A stretch of 64,000 bases of DNA from an uncultured Bacteroidales bacterium (GCA_900317925.1 ONIQ01000009.1:22605-86604), one strand, 5' to 3'; counted from the first letter of the stretch, positions 26,834 to 36,523 are shown. Made by a program: numbers and translations. The notes: generated from the sequence alone by a model not told the origin.

Positions 26834-29800
26834 TTAGAATAAGGTCAAATCCTCGGCCGGCGGCTCATCGGGATCCTTCTTCACACTCTTCCGCGAGGTG
26901 CGTTTGCGTGCAACCGGTTCCAGCAAGTCCATCTCTCCGATATCCGGAAGATCCAAATCCAATTTTCCTACCGTAATGTTTGTCTCTTCCTCTCCGAGAT
27001 CAATGTCCAGCGGTGTAATTTGTTTCGGTTCGATGGTCTCTGCCGGCTTGGGTTTCGATGCCGGTTTCTTCTTCGCTTTTGGTGCCGGTGCCGGTTTTTC
27101 AACAACTTCGGTAGCAGGTTCCGGGGTTTCTTCCGGTGCCGGTTCAAGTGCCAATGCCGGAGTCGCTTCTGCGACCGGTTCAGGAGCGGGAGCGGGAGTG
27201 GTCTCTTCAACCACTTCCGGAGCCACTTCCGAGGCGATAAATTCCACTTTCTTCACCTCCAGCGAACTGCACTTCTTGCCCTTCGCCGTAATGCCTTTCT
27301 TTCCGATAAAGGATTCTGCATCAATGATTTCCGGCTCTCGGTGGGCACTCTTGCCCTTGAAAGTCACCTTGACCTGCGGCCGTTCATCAGCGCTCACATC
27401 CACCAGGAACGAATTCTTGCCCTCCGCGATAAAGAGGAAGGGCGTATTGTCGCTGGGTGTGAAGGAGAAACGCTTCACATAGAAGGCCTTGGCTCCGGCG
27501 TCCCAGTAAAGCGCCGTAAAGGTCTTCATCTCATCCAGCTTCTCAATAAACAGCAGATCGCCCTGGTAACGGTTCGACAAATCGAACGACGTGGTATAAT
27601 AGGTTCCGTTCTTGAAGACGGCCAGCACCTTGTCTTCGCCCGAGAACTGGCCCAGGTAGATGCCCCGTCCGTCCTCGTCGAGCTTCTGGATGTCCGGATC
27701 GTACCAGATATCTTTTCCGCCGATGGTCGAGACGCCTTTCGCCTTCAGCACAATCTTCTGGATGACGTTCTTGCTCACCAGGTTACCGCGCGAGGTCTTG
27801 CCCTTGATGGCCAGTTCGGAGAAGTCGTACTCGAACGAAAGCTTCTTCAGTTTCGGCTTGGCCCGCAGGTTCACCCGGACCGTCTCGGCCTCGCCGTTGT
27901 GGTTGGCCGTAAACCAGAGGATGGTAGAACCGGGCGCGCCCGTGGTGATATCGTATTCGCGGTCGCGGGTAATGCCCGTCACCGCAAAGCGTTTCGCATA
28001 ATAAATCGAGGTCTTTCCTTCGCGATAAATCACATTGTAGATCGTGCGCGTATCGTTGCGGTTGAACACGCCCACGTACAGCAGGTCCTTCCCAAAGAAA
28101 GCCTTGTCCGTAACTTTCGTAACGCGGTATTTGCCGTCTCGGCCGATCACGATAATTTCCGACAGGTCGGAGCAGTCGCCGATAAAGATGCCGTTGTCGT
28201 CCCGTTTCAGGCCGATGCCCACGAAGCCCTCCTCCATGTTCGCGTAGAGTTTGGCATTGTTGTTCACGACCTTGGTCACGGCGATGGTCTCGAAAGCGGT
28301 AATCTCTGTCTGCCGCGGGTAATCTTTCCCGTATTTCTTCTTCAGGCCCTTGAACCAGTCAATCGTGTACCGGACGATATGGTCGATTTGGTCGCGTACC
28401 TCGGCCATCTGCTCCTCGATAGCCGTAATCTTCTCGTCGATGGCTTTGGTATCGAAGCGCGAAATCTTGCGGACCGGTTTCTCCACCAGTCGGTCGATAT
28501 CCTCCATCACAATCTCCCGGCGCACCTGGTCGCGGTATTCCTGCATCTTGGCAAGGATGGCTTCTTTCTGGTCTTCCCAGGAAGGGAAGTCCTTGCTTTC
28601 CAGCAGTTTATAAACGCCGTACTCGAAGAAGATGCGTTCCAGCGACGTGTAATGCCAATCGTTTTCGAGCTCGCCCAGCCGGATGCGGAGTTCCTGTTCC
28701 AGCAGGTCCTTGGTGTGGTTGGTATCGTAAATCAGGATATCTTTCACCGAGAGGAACTGCGGTTTGTTGTCCACAATCACGCACGCATTCGGGTTGATGG
28801 TGGTCTCGCAGTCCGTAAAGGCATACAGGGCGTCGATGGTCTTGTCCGGTGACACGTCGGCCGGCAGGTGAATCAGGATTTCCACCTTTTCGGTGGTCAT
28901 ATCCTCGATTTTCTTGATCTTGATCTTGCCCTTGTCCTTCGCGCGCAGGATGGATTCAATCAGGCTGTGGGACGTGCTGCCGTAGGGAATCTCGTTGATG
29001 GAGATGGTGTTCTTGTCGATTTTTTCGATTTTCGCGCGAACCTTCACCACGCCGCCGCGGTGGCCGTCCATGTATTTGGAACAGTCGATGGACCCCCCGG
29101 TAGGGAAGTCCGGATAAATCTCGAAATCTTTTCCCTCGAGGATGGATACCGATGCATCCATCAGCTCGTTGAAGTTATGCGGGAGGATCTTCGATGCCAT
29201 ACCCACGGCGATGCCCTCGGTGCCCTGTGCCAGCAGGAGCGGGAATCGGACCGGAAGCTCAATCGGCTCTTTGTTGCGGCCGTCGTACGAGGTCATCCAG
29301 TTGGTGACCTTATCGTCGAATACTACTTCTTTCGCGAATTTGCTCAGGCGGGCCTCGATGTATCGGGGCGCCGCGTTGCTGTCGCCCGTGAGGATGTTAC
29401 CCCAGTTACCCTGGCAGTCAATCAGGTAGCCTTTCTGGCCCAGTTGGACCAGGGCGCCCAGGATGGAGGCGTCGCCGTGCGGGTGATACTGCATGGCCTG
29501 GCCGACGATATTCGCCACCTTGGTGTAGCGGCCATCGTCGATGCGCGACATGGCGTGCAGCACACGGCGCTGGACCGGCTTCAAGCCATCCACGATGTGC
29601 GGCACCGCCCGCTGCAGGATGACGTACGAGGAGTAGTCCAGAAACCATTCCTTGAACATCCCCGACAGCTTGTACTTGCTGCTGTCCGATCCCAGAAGCC
29701 TGTCGTACTTCCCGCTGTCGGAGTTCTCGTCTCCTTCCAGCGGCTGTTCGCCAAGTTCGCTGTCGTCGAACGGCTCGAGGTCCTGATCAATATCACTCAT
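26834..29800 (-). CDS. parC: DNA topoisomerase IV subunit A
   Basis: 988 aa, with the GyrA/ParC breakage-reunion domain at about residues 45-480. The catalytic tyrosine is Tyr147 in AAPRYIEARLS, preceded by the conserved Arg. A coiled-coil region (AIEEQMAEVRDQIDH) and a divergent C-terminal DNA-wrapping domain follow, as in Bacteroidetes ParC. The last 100 or so residues are a low-complexity Ala/Pro/Glu tail followed by a basic stretch (KKKPASKPKPA, RKRTSRKSVKK). It should decatenate chromosomes together with ParE, which is not in this window. It lies between era and aroK and is probably cotranscribed with both. Confidence 0.94.
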   Translation of the reverse strand: MSDIDQDLEPFDDSELGEQPLEGDENSDSGKYDRLLGSDSSKYKLSGMFKEWFLDYSSYVILQRAVPHIVDGLKPVQRRVLHAMSRIDDGRYTKVANIVGQAMQYHPHGDASILGALVQLGQKGYLIDCQGNWGNILTGDSNAAPRYIEARLSKFAKEVVFDDKVTNWMTSYDGRNKEPIELPVRFPLLLAQGTEGIAVGMASKILPHNFNELMDASVSILEGKDFEIYPDFPTGGSIDCSKYMDGHRGGVVKVRAKIEKIDKNTISINEIPYGSTSHSLIESILRAKDKGKIKIKKIEDMTTEKVEILIHLPADVSPDKTIDALYAFTDCETTINPNACVIVDNKPQFLSVKDILIYDTNHTKDLLEQELRIRLGELENDWHYTSLERIFFEYGVYKLLESKDFPSWEDQKEAILAKMQEYRDQVRREIVMEDIDRLVEKPVRKISRFDTKAIDEKITAIEEQMAEVRDQIDHIVRYTIDWFKGLKKKYGKDYPRQTEITAFETIAVTKVVNNNAKLYANMEEGFVGIGLKRDDNGIFIGDCSDLSEIIVIGRDGKYRVTKVTDKAFFGKDLLYVGVFNRNDTRTIYNVIYREGKTSIYYAKRFAVTGITRDREYDITTGAPGSTILWFTANHNGEAETVRVNLRAKPKLKKLSFEYDFSELAIKGKTSRGNLVSKNVIQKIVLKAKGVSTIGGKDIWYDPDIQKLDEDGRGIYLGQFSGEDKVLAVFKNGTYYTTSFDLSNRYQGDLLFIEKLDEMKTFTALYWDAGAKAFYVKRFSFTPSDNTPFLFIAEGKNSFLVDVSADERPQVKVTFKGKSAHREPEIIDAESFIGKKGITAKGKKCSSLEVKKVEFIASEVAPEVVEETTPAPAPEPVAEATPALALEPAPEETPEPATEVVEKPAPAPKAKKKPASKPKPAETIEPKQITPLDIDLGEEETNITVGKLDLDLPDIGEMDLLEPVARKRTSRKSVKKDPDEPPAEDLTLF

Positions 29801-29811
29801 ATCTCACACTG

Positions 29812-30702
29812 TTATTCTTCGTACCCAAACTTGCGGAGTTCCCGTTTGCTTTCGCGCCAGTCGGGATCCACTTTTACAAAGAGGTTCAGGAAAACCTTCT
29901 TCTGGAAGAAGTCTTCCATCTCCAGGCGGGCTTCCGTGCCGGTTTTCTTCAGCGCCGATCCGCCTTTTCCGATCAGGATACCCTTCTGGGAATCCCGCAT
30001 CACATAGATGACCGCGCTGATCTCGTATCGTTCCGCACCCTCCTTGAACGCCTCGACCACCACCTCGCAGGAATACGGAATCTCCTGCGCATAATTCAGC
30101 AGGATCTTCTCCCGGATGATTTCCGATGCGAAGAAGCGCAGGTTCCGGTCGGTGAAGGCATCCTTGTCGAACCACGGCGGGGCAACCGGCAGGCGGGACA
30201 CCACGGCGTCCATGATGCTTTCCAGGTTGAACCGCTCCTGCGCGGATGCCGGAATGATCTCGGCCTTCGGCAGCTGTTCCTTCCACCATGCCATCAGTTC
30301 CATCACCTTCGGCTGGTCGCTGATGTCGATCTTGTTGATAACCAGCACCACCGGGCAGTCCACTTTCTGGAGCTTCGCGATGTATTCGTCATGTTTGTCC
30401 GCCTTTTCGACGGTATCGGTTACATACAGGATGATGTCCGCGTCGCCGATGGCCGTGTCCACGAAGTTCATCATGTTCTTCTGCAGGCGGTAGTTCGGCT
30501 TCAGGATACCCGGCGTGTCGGAATAGACGATCTGGAAATCGTCCGTATTCACGATGCCCATGATGCGGTGACGCGTGGTCTGGGCTTTTGCCGTCACGAT
30601 GGACAGCTTTTCCCCGACCAGTGCGTTCATCAGGGTCGATTTGCCGACATTCGGGTTCCCGATGATGTTGACGAATCCGGCGCGATGCTTATTCTCAGAC
30701 AT
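29812..30702 (-). CDS. era: GTPase Era
   Basis: 296 aa from ATG 30702-30700; a GTG two codons upstream is possible but less likely. It is a membrane-associated GTPase that binds the 3' end of 16S rRNA during 30S assembly. G1 is GNPNVGKST, G3 is DTPG, and G4 is NKID. A C-terminal KH domain contains the signature IGKGGSALKKTGTEAR. The ATG overlaps the end of the pseudouridine synthase gene by 8 nt, so the two genes are translationally close. parC follows 11 nt downstream. Confidence 0.96.
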   Translation of the reverse strand: MSENKHRAGFVNIIGNPNVGKSTLMNALVGEKLSIVTAKAQTTRHRIMGIVNTDDFQIVYSDTPGILKPNYRLQKNMMNFVDTAIGDADIILYVTDTVEKADKHDEYIAKLQKVDCPVVLVINKIDISDQPKVMELMAWWKEQLPKAEIIPASAQERFNLESIMDAVVSRLPVAPPWFDKDAFTDRNLRFFASEIIREKILLNYAQEIPYSCEVVVEAFKEGAERYEISAVIYVMRDSQKGILIGKGGSALKKTGTEARLEMEDFFQKKVFLNLFVKVDPDWRESKRELRKFGYEE

Positions 30703-31816
30703 AGGCACCCATCCTGAGGATGTTGACTTCTCCCTCGGTCAGATAACGCCACTCACCTTTCTGCAGGCCCTTTTTCGTAAGGCCGGCGAAGTAAACGCGA
30801 TCCAGCGCCTTGACATCGTATCCGAGCGATTCGAAAATGCGGCGGACGATGCGGTTCTTTCCGGAATGGATTTCAATGCCGAGTTTGCGGTGGTCGTGCT
30901 CGTCGATGTATTCGAGTTCATCGGCCTTGATCAGGCCGTCTGTCAACTCGATGCCTTCTTTGATTTTGTCGAAATCGGCCTGATCCAGGGGCTTGTCCAC
31001 GATGACTTGGTAAATCTTCTTCTTGTCGTAGGACGGGTGGGTCAGCTTTTCGGCCATCTCCCCGTCGTTGGTAAACATCAGGACGCCCGTGGTGGCCTTG
31101 TCCAGGCGGCCCACCGGGAAGACACGGGTCTTGCAGGCCTTCAACAGGTCCATTACCGTCTTTTCCGCGTGGGGGTCGCTGGCCGTGGTGACAAAGCCCT
31201 TCGGCTTGTTCATCACGATATACACCTTGGCCTCTCCCTTTAGGCGCTCGCCGTTGAAACGGATATCATCGTTGAAAATGTTCACCTTCGTTCCCAGTTC
31301 GGTAACCACTTCGCCATTGACGGTAACCACGCCGGCGAGGATCATGTTATCGGCCTCGCGACGCGAGCAAACACCGGAATTGGCGATAAATTTGTTCAGG
31401 CGAACCACCTCCTTGATACCAGTATCGGCATTGTCGAAATCGGAATAGACGGGTGCTTGGCGGAATTCGGGTTTCTCGAATCTCGGTTTGAAATTCTTTT
31501 TGGGGCGGTTGAATCCGCCGCCCGGACGCGGTTTGTCGCCAAAACTCTTGCGTTCACCGAAATTCTTGTGCTCACCGAAGCTTTTGCGTTCTCCATAGTT
31601 CTTGCGCTCACCTTGCGGCCTCTCGCCGTAGCTCTTGCGCTCTCCGAAACTCTTATGCTCGCCGAAACTTCTGTGTTCGCCGAAGCTTTTGTGCTCACCA
31701 AAACTCTTGTGTTCACCAAAGGTTTTGTGCTCGACGGGTTTGGCGCTAGCGCTCTTGCGCGGCCGGAGTTTCCTTCCTTCGGCAGTATAACCACTGCCCT
31801 TGATTTTTTCTTCCAT
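30695..31816 (-). CDS. RsuA/RluB-type pseudouridine synthase with repetitive basic N-terminus
   Basis: 373 aa. The C-terminal 240 residues are a normal rRNA pseudouridine synthase: an S4 domain (VRLNKFIANSGVCSRREAD) and a catalytic domain with Asp239 in VGRLDKATTGVLMF. The N-terminal 130 residues are a low-complexity tract of KSFGEHKSFGE-type repeats, rich in Lys, Arg, Gly, Ser and Glu, and probably disordered and RNA-binding. Such extensions are known in Bacteroidetes members. It modifies large-subunit rRNA (RluB-like) by inference; the exact uridine cannot be told. Confidence 0.9.
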   Translation of the reverse strand: MEEKIKGSGYTAEGRKLRPRKSASAKPVEHKTFGEHKSFGEHKSFGEHRSFGEHKSFGERKSYGERPQGERKNYGERKSFGEHKNFGERKSFGDKPRPGGGFNRPKKNFKPRFEKPEFRQAPVYSDFDNADTGIKEVVRLNKFIANSGVCSRREADNMILAGVVTVNGEVVTELGTKVNIFNDDIRFNGERLKGEAKVYIVMNKPKGFVTTASDPHAEKTVMDLLKACKTRVFPVGRLDKATTGVLMFTNDGEMAEKLTHPSYDKKKIYQVIVDKPLDQADFDKIKEGIELTDGLIKADELEYIDEHDHRKLGIEIHSGKNRIVRRIFESLGYDVKALDRVYFAGLTKKGLQKGEWRYLTEGEVNILRMGAYV

Positions 31817-31851
31817 ACTTACTTGCTTGGCATCACGCCAAAAATAAAATG

Positions 31852-32628
31852 TTATTTGAGTTTGAAAATATATGTAATTGTTCCTTCTTGAAGGGCGGGG
31901 GCGTCCCCGCTCACATTGAAATGCGCCTCCATGGCGGCCTTCCTGGCTGCATTCCAGAGGTCTTTGTCGGTTACCGTCGTGCCTCCCGCACCCGGGATGG
32001 CTTTCTTAACGGTACCATACTGGTCCACCCAGATGCTCACGACAACAACCCCGTCTTTCTGGGCGGCATACGTCGGCCGGGGCAGGGTGCCCAGGACAGA
32101 GCGGCCTTTCAGGTGGGCGTTGGGCGTACCCTCGGTCTTGCCGACCTTGGTGTTGCCCTTTACCTCTCCCGCCTTGAACTCGTTGGACGGGTCGGTTGCG
32201 GAATGCGGTGCGGTTTTGGTGCTGTCCTTCTTGCTCATGCCCGGGAAAAGGGCGTTGGTGTTGATTTCCGGCTCCTTCGGGGCGGGCACTTCCACGTCCC
32301 CGTGGGCATCCGGCTTGGCCTGGGCGGTCGCATTGCGCTTCGTGGCCGTATAGGGCGATTCCGAGCGCTGGACCAGTTCCAGTTCCTTGGTCCGGTCAAC
32401 TTCTTCGGCCCGGGGCTGGGTGCCCGTACGAACCTGGCGCACCTTGGGCTGCACCTCCTCTTCGAAATCGATGAGGAAGGTCTGCTCCTGCGGCGGCGGC
32501 CAGATGTATTTCAGGCCCGTGAAGGCAAAACAGGACGCGGCCGCCACGTGAATGGCCACCGTCAGGATGACGCCGGTAACCCGGGAAATCCTTTCCTGCT
32601 TCTGTCTGTCACGCAAGTACTGTTCCAT
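31852..32628 (-). CDS. tonB: TonB-like energy transducer
   Basis: 258 aa. A short cytoplasmic N-terminus precedes one membrane helix (VTGVILTVAIHVAAASCFAF). A periplasmic linker rich in Pro, Lys and Glu follows, ending in a TonB C-terminal domain (VVVVSIWVDQYGTVKKAIPG). It would pass the proton-motive force from ExbB/ExbD to outer-membrane receptors such as SusC-like transporters, none of which is encoded here. It is 4 nt downstream of exbD in an exbB-exbD-tonB operon. Confidence 0.88.
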   Translation of the reverse strand: MEQYLRDRQKQERISRVTGVILTVAIHVAAASCFAFTGLKYIWPPPQEQTFLIDFEEEVQPKVRQVRTGTQPRAEEVDRTKELELVQRSESPYTATKRNATAQAKPDAHGDVEVPAPKEPEINTNALFPGMSKKDSTKTAPHSATDPSNEFKAGEVKGNTKVGKTEGTPNAHLKGRSVLGTLPRPTYAAQKDGVVVVSIWVDQYGTVKKAIPGAGGTTVTDKDLWNAARKAAMEAHFNVSGDAPALQEGTITYIFKLK

Positions 32629-32632
32629 CTTT

Positions 32633-33043
32633 CTATTCGGGTTGAGTGGCCAGGATAACCTTGTAGTGGTTCCGTTTGGCGATGTTCATGACCGCGACCA
32701 CTTCCTTGATGGGTACGCTTTCATCGGCGTAAATGGAGAAGGTCGGGTCTTCTTCGGTCTGCAGCAGGCCGATGAGTTCATCTTCCACATCGGTGAAGGC
32801 GATAGGGGCCTCCTGCCCGTTGATGTGGTAGGAATACACATCCTCTCCCCAGTCCTTGATGGATACGCTCACGGTGGCTTTCGCGCTCACCTGGCCCGTG
32901 CTCTTGGGGAGCAGGAGCTTCAAGGCGTTGGGATTGACCAGCGTAGAGGTGATGAGGAAGAAGATGAGCAGCAGGAACACCAGGTCCGTCATGGACGACA
33001 TCCCCAGGTCCGAAAGCACCTTCGTTGTTCTTCTGAATTTCAT
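32633..33043 (-). CDS. exbD: ExbD/TolR biopolymer transport protein
   Basis: 136 aa with one N-terminal membrane helix (MTDLVFLLLIFFLITSTL) containing the conserved protonatable Asp20, then a periplasmic domain. This is the classical ExbD/TolR layout. The stop of exbB is 6 nt upstream. It forms the proton channel with ExbB. Confidence 0.93.
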   Translation of the reverse strand: MKFRRTTKVLSDLGMSSMTDLVFLLLIFFLITSTLVNPNALKLLLPKSTGQVSAKATVSVSIKDWGEDVYSYHINGQEAPIAFTDVEDELIGLLQTEEDPTFSIYADESVPIKEVVAVMNIAKRNHYKVILATQPE

Positions 33044-33049
33044 GGCTGC

Positions 33050-33775
33050 TTATTTTTCAGTCTCGGCGGGTTCGTTGAGGAGGTCCATGAAGTCGATGGT
33101 CGTGCTCTCCATCTTGAAGGCGATGTCCGAAATCTGCGAGGTGAGGTAGTTGTAGCCGAAGTAGGCCAGGATACCCACGATCAGACCGCCGACCGTCGTA
33201 ATCATGGCGGTGTAGATACCGCTGGAAAGCAGGGTGATGTCGATGTTGTTACCGGCATTGGCCATGTTGAAGAAGGCCTGCACCATGCCCAGTACCGTTC
33301 CCAGGAATCCGATCATCGGGGCGCCGCCGGCGATGGTGGCGAGGGTCGGGAGACCCTTCTCCAGGCGGGCTACTTCCACGTTGCCCATGTTTTCCACCGC
33401 GGTCTGGATGTCGGACAGCGGGCGACCGATGCGCTCCAGTCCCTTTTCGACCAGGCGGGCTGCCGGGGAGTCGTATTTTCCGCACAGGGTGATGGCCGAT
33501 TTGACCTTTCCGCTATGGATGTAGTCCCGGATGTCGTTCATGAAGTTCTTGTCGATCTGGGATGCGCGGTTCAGCATCCACCATTTCTTCCCGAAGATGT
33601 AGATGGCAATGATGGACAGTGCCAGCAGGACCAGCATCAGCCAGCCACCTTTGGCGGCCATTTCGATGAGGGAATAGGTCTGCTCGGTCTGAGCGACTTG
33701 GGGAACCGTAGCGGCAGCGGCGGCGGCAGCGTTGGCCGTCGAATCGATACCTGCCTGTAAGAGTTGGAACAGCAT
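33050..33775 (-). CDS. exbB: ExbB/TolQ/MotA-type proton channel subunit
   Basis: 241 aa from ATG 33775-33773. A longer in-frame start at TTG 33814 lies inside the promoter -7 box and is rejected. It has an Ala-rich N-terminus, a first membrane helix (GGWLMLVLLALSIIAIYIF), and the two C-terminal helices of the family (IGFLGTVLGMVQAFF; GLIVGILAYFGYNYL). It is first in the exbB-exbD-tonB operon, with a consensus promoter at 33812-33842. Confidence 0.93.
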   Translation of the reverse strand: MLFQLLQAGIDSTANAAAAAAATVPQVAQTEQTYSLIEMAAKGGWLMLVLLALSIIAIYIFGKKWWMLNRASQIDKNFMNDIRDYIHSGKVKSAITLCGKYDSPAARLVEKGLERIGRPLSDIQTAVENMGNVEVARLEKGLPTLATIAGGAPMIGFLGTVLGMVQAFFNMANAGNNIDITLLSSGIYTAMITTVGGLIVGILAYFGYNYLTSQISDIAFKMESTTIDFMDLLNEPAETEK

Positions 33776-33811
33776 TGTTATGAATGTTTTTAGTTTTTCT
33801 AAATAATCGTG

Positions 33812-33842
33812 CAAATATAAGAATATTTGGCGGTTTTTCCAA
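33812..33842 (-). promoter_or_regulatory. consensus promoter of exbB-exbD-tonB
   Basis: The minus strand reads TTGG (33842-33839), 19 nt, then TATATTTG (33819-33812). It is one of the best Bacteroidetes promoter matches in the window. The -33 element abuts the truA stop codon. Confidence 0.75.
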
Positions 33843-34598
33843 TCAATACAAGAAAAGCGCGTTCCCGGGAACGGATTCGCCTGCGACAGAACGGTTTCCG
33901 CTGTCCAGGACCTCCTGCATCCATTCGGCGGGATGCCTCCCGCGGCCGATTTCGACCAGGGTCCCCACCACCGCGCGCACCATGTTCCGGAGGAAGCGGT
34001 CGGCGCTGATGCGAAACACCAGATAATCTCCCTTCGAGGCCGGATAACCCAGCAGGCGGACGTGATCGGGTTCGTAAGTCTCCCAGCGGGCCTGGGTAAC
34101 CGTGCAGATGGATGTCTTGTTGTCAGAACCGGTTTTTTCGAAGCAGCTGAAATCCCGCGTTCCCAGAATCATCTGCGCCGCCCGGTTCATTTCCTCCACG
34201 TCCAGGGGATAGGGACATCGCCACGAAAAAGCCCCTGCAAACGGGTCTTTGCCCCGATGGAGGAAGTAGGCGTAGGACCGCCGGACCGCATCGAACCGGG
34301 CGTGAAAATCCTCCCTAATGGGAGAAATTTCATGAATCCGGATGGAAGAAGGCAAAATGGCATTTAATTTGTAGCCGAATTGCGGTGCGTCAAGATCGGC
34401 AGAGGTATCGAAATGGGCGACATAGCCCACCGCGTTTACGCCCGTATCGGTTCTTCCGGCTCCCGTGACGGTGATTTCCTCATTCAGGAGGGTTCTCAGG
34501 GCATCCTGCAGACACCCCTGGATGCTGGGTGCGTTGTTCTGCACCTGCCAGCCGCAGAAGGAGGCTCCGTCATAAGAGAGTGTGATTGAGTAGCGCAT
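33843..34598 (-). CDS. truA: tRNA pseudouridine(38-40) synthase TruA
   Basis: 251 aa from ATG 34598-34596. The open frame extends more than 900 nt upstream through moxR on the other strand, but that part has no homology signal and is rejected. TruA modifies the anticodon arm of tRNAs. The catalytic Asp51 lies in GAGRTDTGVNAVG, and RYSITLSYDGASFCGWQ is the typical N-terminus. Length is normal. A TAATTTTG box lies upstream on the same strand, within the start region of moxR. Confidence 0.95.
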   Translation of the reverse strand: MRYSITLSYDGASFCGWQVQNNAPSIQGCLQDALRTLLNEEITVTGAGRTDTGVNAVGYVAHFDTSADLDAPQFGYKLNAILPSSIRIHEISPIREDFHARFDAVRRSYAYFLHRGKDPFAGAFSWRCPYPLDVEEMNRAAQMILGTRDFSCFEKTGSDNKTSICTVTQARWETYEPDHVRLLGYPASKGDYLVFRISADRFLRNMVRAVVGTLVEIGRGRHPAEWMQEVLDSGNRSVAGESVPGNALFLY

Positions 34599-34619
34599 GA
34601 CACATATGGTTTGACAATG

Positions 34620-34650
34620 CAAAATTATCAATAAAAAATGGAGAGCACAA
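34620..34650 (-). promoter_or_regulatory. probable truA promoter
   Basis: The minus strand has TTG (34650-34648), 20 nt, then TAATTTTG (34627-34620), 22 nt before the truA ATG. It overlaps the 5' end of the divergent moxR gene. I see only a poor match (TATGGTTTG, one base too long) for a moxR promoter at about 34604. Confidence 0.5.
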
Positions 34651-35630
34651 GCATCAAAGAGCTCAATGAGCGAATCCAGAAAGAAAGTTCTTTCGTGGAC
34701 CTTCTTTCGATGGAAATGGGCAAGGTCATCGTGGGCCAGAAAGCCCTCGTGGAGAACCTGCTGATAGGCCTTCTGGCCGACGGACACATCCTGTTGGAAG
34801 GCCTTCCCGGCCTGGCCAAAACCTTGGCTATCAATACCCTGTCCCGTTCGGTCGGCGGAAAATTCAGCCGCATCCAGTTCACCCCGGACCTCCTGCCTGC
34901 CGATTTGACCGGTACGCTGATCTATTCCCAGAAGGAAGGCAGCTTCGAAGTCCATAAAGGTCCTGTTTTCGCCAACTTTGTCCTCGCGGATGAAATCAAC
35001 CGAAGCCCGGCCAAGGTCCAGAGCGCCCTGCTGGAAGCCATGCAGGAACGCCAGGTGACCATCGGTGACGAAACGTTCAAGCTTCCGGATCCGTTCCTGG
35101 TGATGGCTACCCAGAACCCCATCGAGCAGGAAGGAACCTATCCGTTGCCCGAGGCGCAGGTGGACCGTTTCATGCTCAAAGTGGTGGTGGACTATCCCAA
35201 AAAAGAAGAAGAGCGCCAGATTGTGCGCATGAACAATACAGGCGAGTTCCCGAAGCCGCAGGCGGTCGTGTCCCCGGAAGACATTGTCCGGGCCCGCCAG
35301 GTGGTGCGCGAAGTCTATATGGACGAGAAGATCGAACGGTACATCGTGGACATCGTCTATGCCACCCGTACCCCGGCCGAATATGGCCTGGGCAAGCTCA
35401 AGGACCTGATTTCCTACGGTGGCTCGCCGCGTGCCAGCATCTCGCTGGCCATGGCCTCCAAGGCTTACGCCTTCATCAAACGCCGCGGTTACGTGATTCC
35501 GGAGGATGTCCGCGCCGTCTGCAACGAGGTGCTCCGTCACCGCATCGGCCTGACCTATGAGGCCGAAGCCGAAAACGTGACGCCCGAGGAAATCATCGCC
35601 GAAACGTTGAACGCCGTTATCGTCCCGTAA
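34638..35630 (+). CDS. MoxR-family AAA+ ATPase
   Basis: 330 aa. Walker A is EGLPGLAKT (about 54-62), Walker B is VLADEINRSP, and sensor 1 is ATQNP. The C-terminal lid matches MoxR proteins. MoxR ATPases act as chaperones for von Willebrand factor A proteins encoded beside them, here BatA and BatB. It opens the Bat operon of seven close or overlapping genes running to 42981; the DUF58 gene begins 2 nt downstream. Confidence 0.94.
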   Translation: MESTSIKELNERIQKESSFVDLLSMEMGKVIVGQKALVENLLIGLLADGHILLEGLPGLAKTLAINTLSRSVGGKFSRIQFTPDLLPADLTGTLIYSQKEGSFEVHKGPVFANFVLADEINRSPAKVQSALLEAMQERQVTIGDETFKLPDPFLVMATQNPIEQEGTYPLPEAQVDRFMLKVVVDYPKKEEERQIVRMNNTGEFPKPQAVVSPEDIVRARQVVREVYMDEKIERYIVDIVYATRTPAEYGLGKLKDLISYGGSPRASISLAMASKAYAFIKRRGYVIPEDVRAVCNEVLRHRIGLTYEAEAENVTPEEIIAETLNAVIVP

Positions 35631-35632
35631 CC

Positions 35633-36523
35633 ATGGCGGAATCCCGTGCGACAGACCTGCTGAAAAAGGTCAGGAAGATTGAAATCCGCACGAGGGCCCT
35701 GTCCCACCAGGTCTTCGCGGGCGAGTACCATTCTGCGTTCAAGGGACGCGGCATGGCCTTCAGCGAAGTGCGTGAGTATCAGTATGGTGACGATGTGCGG
35801 AACATGGACTGGAACGTGACCGCGCGCCTGCGTGCGCCCTATGTAAAGGTGTTCGAGGAAGAGCGCGAGATGACGGTGGTGTTGCTGGTGGACGTGAGCC
35901 GCAGCGGCGCTTTCGGCACCCGGGTCCAGACCAAGCGGGACATGCTGGCGGAAATCGCCGCCGTGCTGTCCTTCTCGGCCATCCTGAACAATGACAAGGT
36001 GGGCGCCCTGCTGTTCAGCGACAAGGTGGAGCTTTTCATCCCGCCCAAGAAGGGACGCAGCCACCTGCTGCACATCATCCGGGAACTGCTTGAATTCCAG
36101 CCGGTTTCCGGCGGAACCGATATCGGGGAAGCCCTTCGATTCCTCACCAACGCCCTCAAGAAGAAATGCACCGCCTTCCTGTTGTCCGACATGCTGGATG
36201 CCGATGCGTCCGGCGCGCTCCGGTACGAGGATGCGCTGAAAGTGGCGGCCGGCCGGCACGATTTGTCGGTCATCAAGGTATGGGATCCGCGCGAAAAGGA
36301 AATCCCGTCCGTCGGGGTGGTCCATGTGGCCGATCCGGAAACGGGGGCCGATGCGTGGGTGGACACCTCCCGCCGTCGGGTGCGGCGTGCCTATTCGGAC
36401 TGGTTTGCCCGGGTGGGGGAGAACGAACGCAAGCTCTTCAACCGCTATCGGATCGACCATGTTGACATCGCGACCGATGAGGATTATGTAAAAGGCCTGA
36501 TGGGCTTTTTCAAGAACCGTTGA
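35633..36523 (+). CDS. DUF58 domain protein of the Bat operon
   Basis: 296 aa cytoplasmic protein. The DUF58 signature is visible as GRGMAFSEVREYQYGDDVRN, followed by DWNVTARLR. A VWA-like region has a partial MIDAS (LLVDVSRSG). DUF58 genes nearly always follow moxR in this locus. The molecular role is unknown; it probably works with MoxR on the membrane VWA proteins. It is separated from the next gene by 1 nt. Confidence 0.9.
   Translation: MAESRATDLLKKVRKIEIRTRALSHQVFAGEYHSAFKGRGMAFSEVREYQYGDDVRNMDWNVTARLRAPYVKVFEEEREMTVVLLVDVSRSGAFGTRVQTKRDMLAEIAAVLSFSAILNNDKVGALLFSDKVELFIPPKKGRSHLLHIIRELLEFQPVSGGTDIGEALRFLTNALKKKCTAFLLSDMLDADASGALRYEDALKVAAGRHDLSVIKVWDPREKEIPSVGVVHVADPETGADAWVDTSRRRVRRAYSDWFARVGENERKLFNRYRIDHVDIATDEDYVKGLMGFFKNR

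Noticed and set aside
33776-33814. Upstream TTG start for exbB.
   Set aside because: The TTG lies inside the -7 promoter box, so it would not be part of the transcript.
34604-34612. TATGGTTTG as the moxR promoter.
   Set aside because: The box has one base too many between TA and TTTG and no clear -33 element; left unassigned.
34599-35540. N-terminal extension of truA through moxR.
   Set aside because: The extension lies antisense to moxR and lacks homology signals; TruA starts properly at 34598 with a promoter box upstream.
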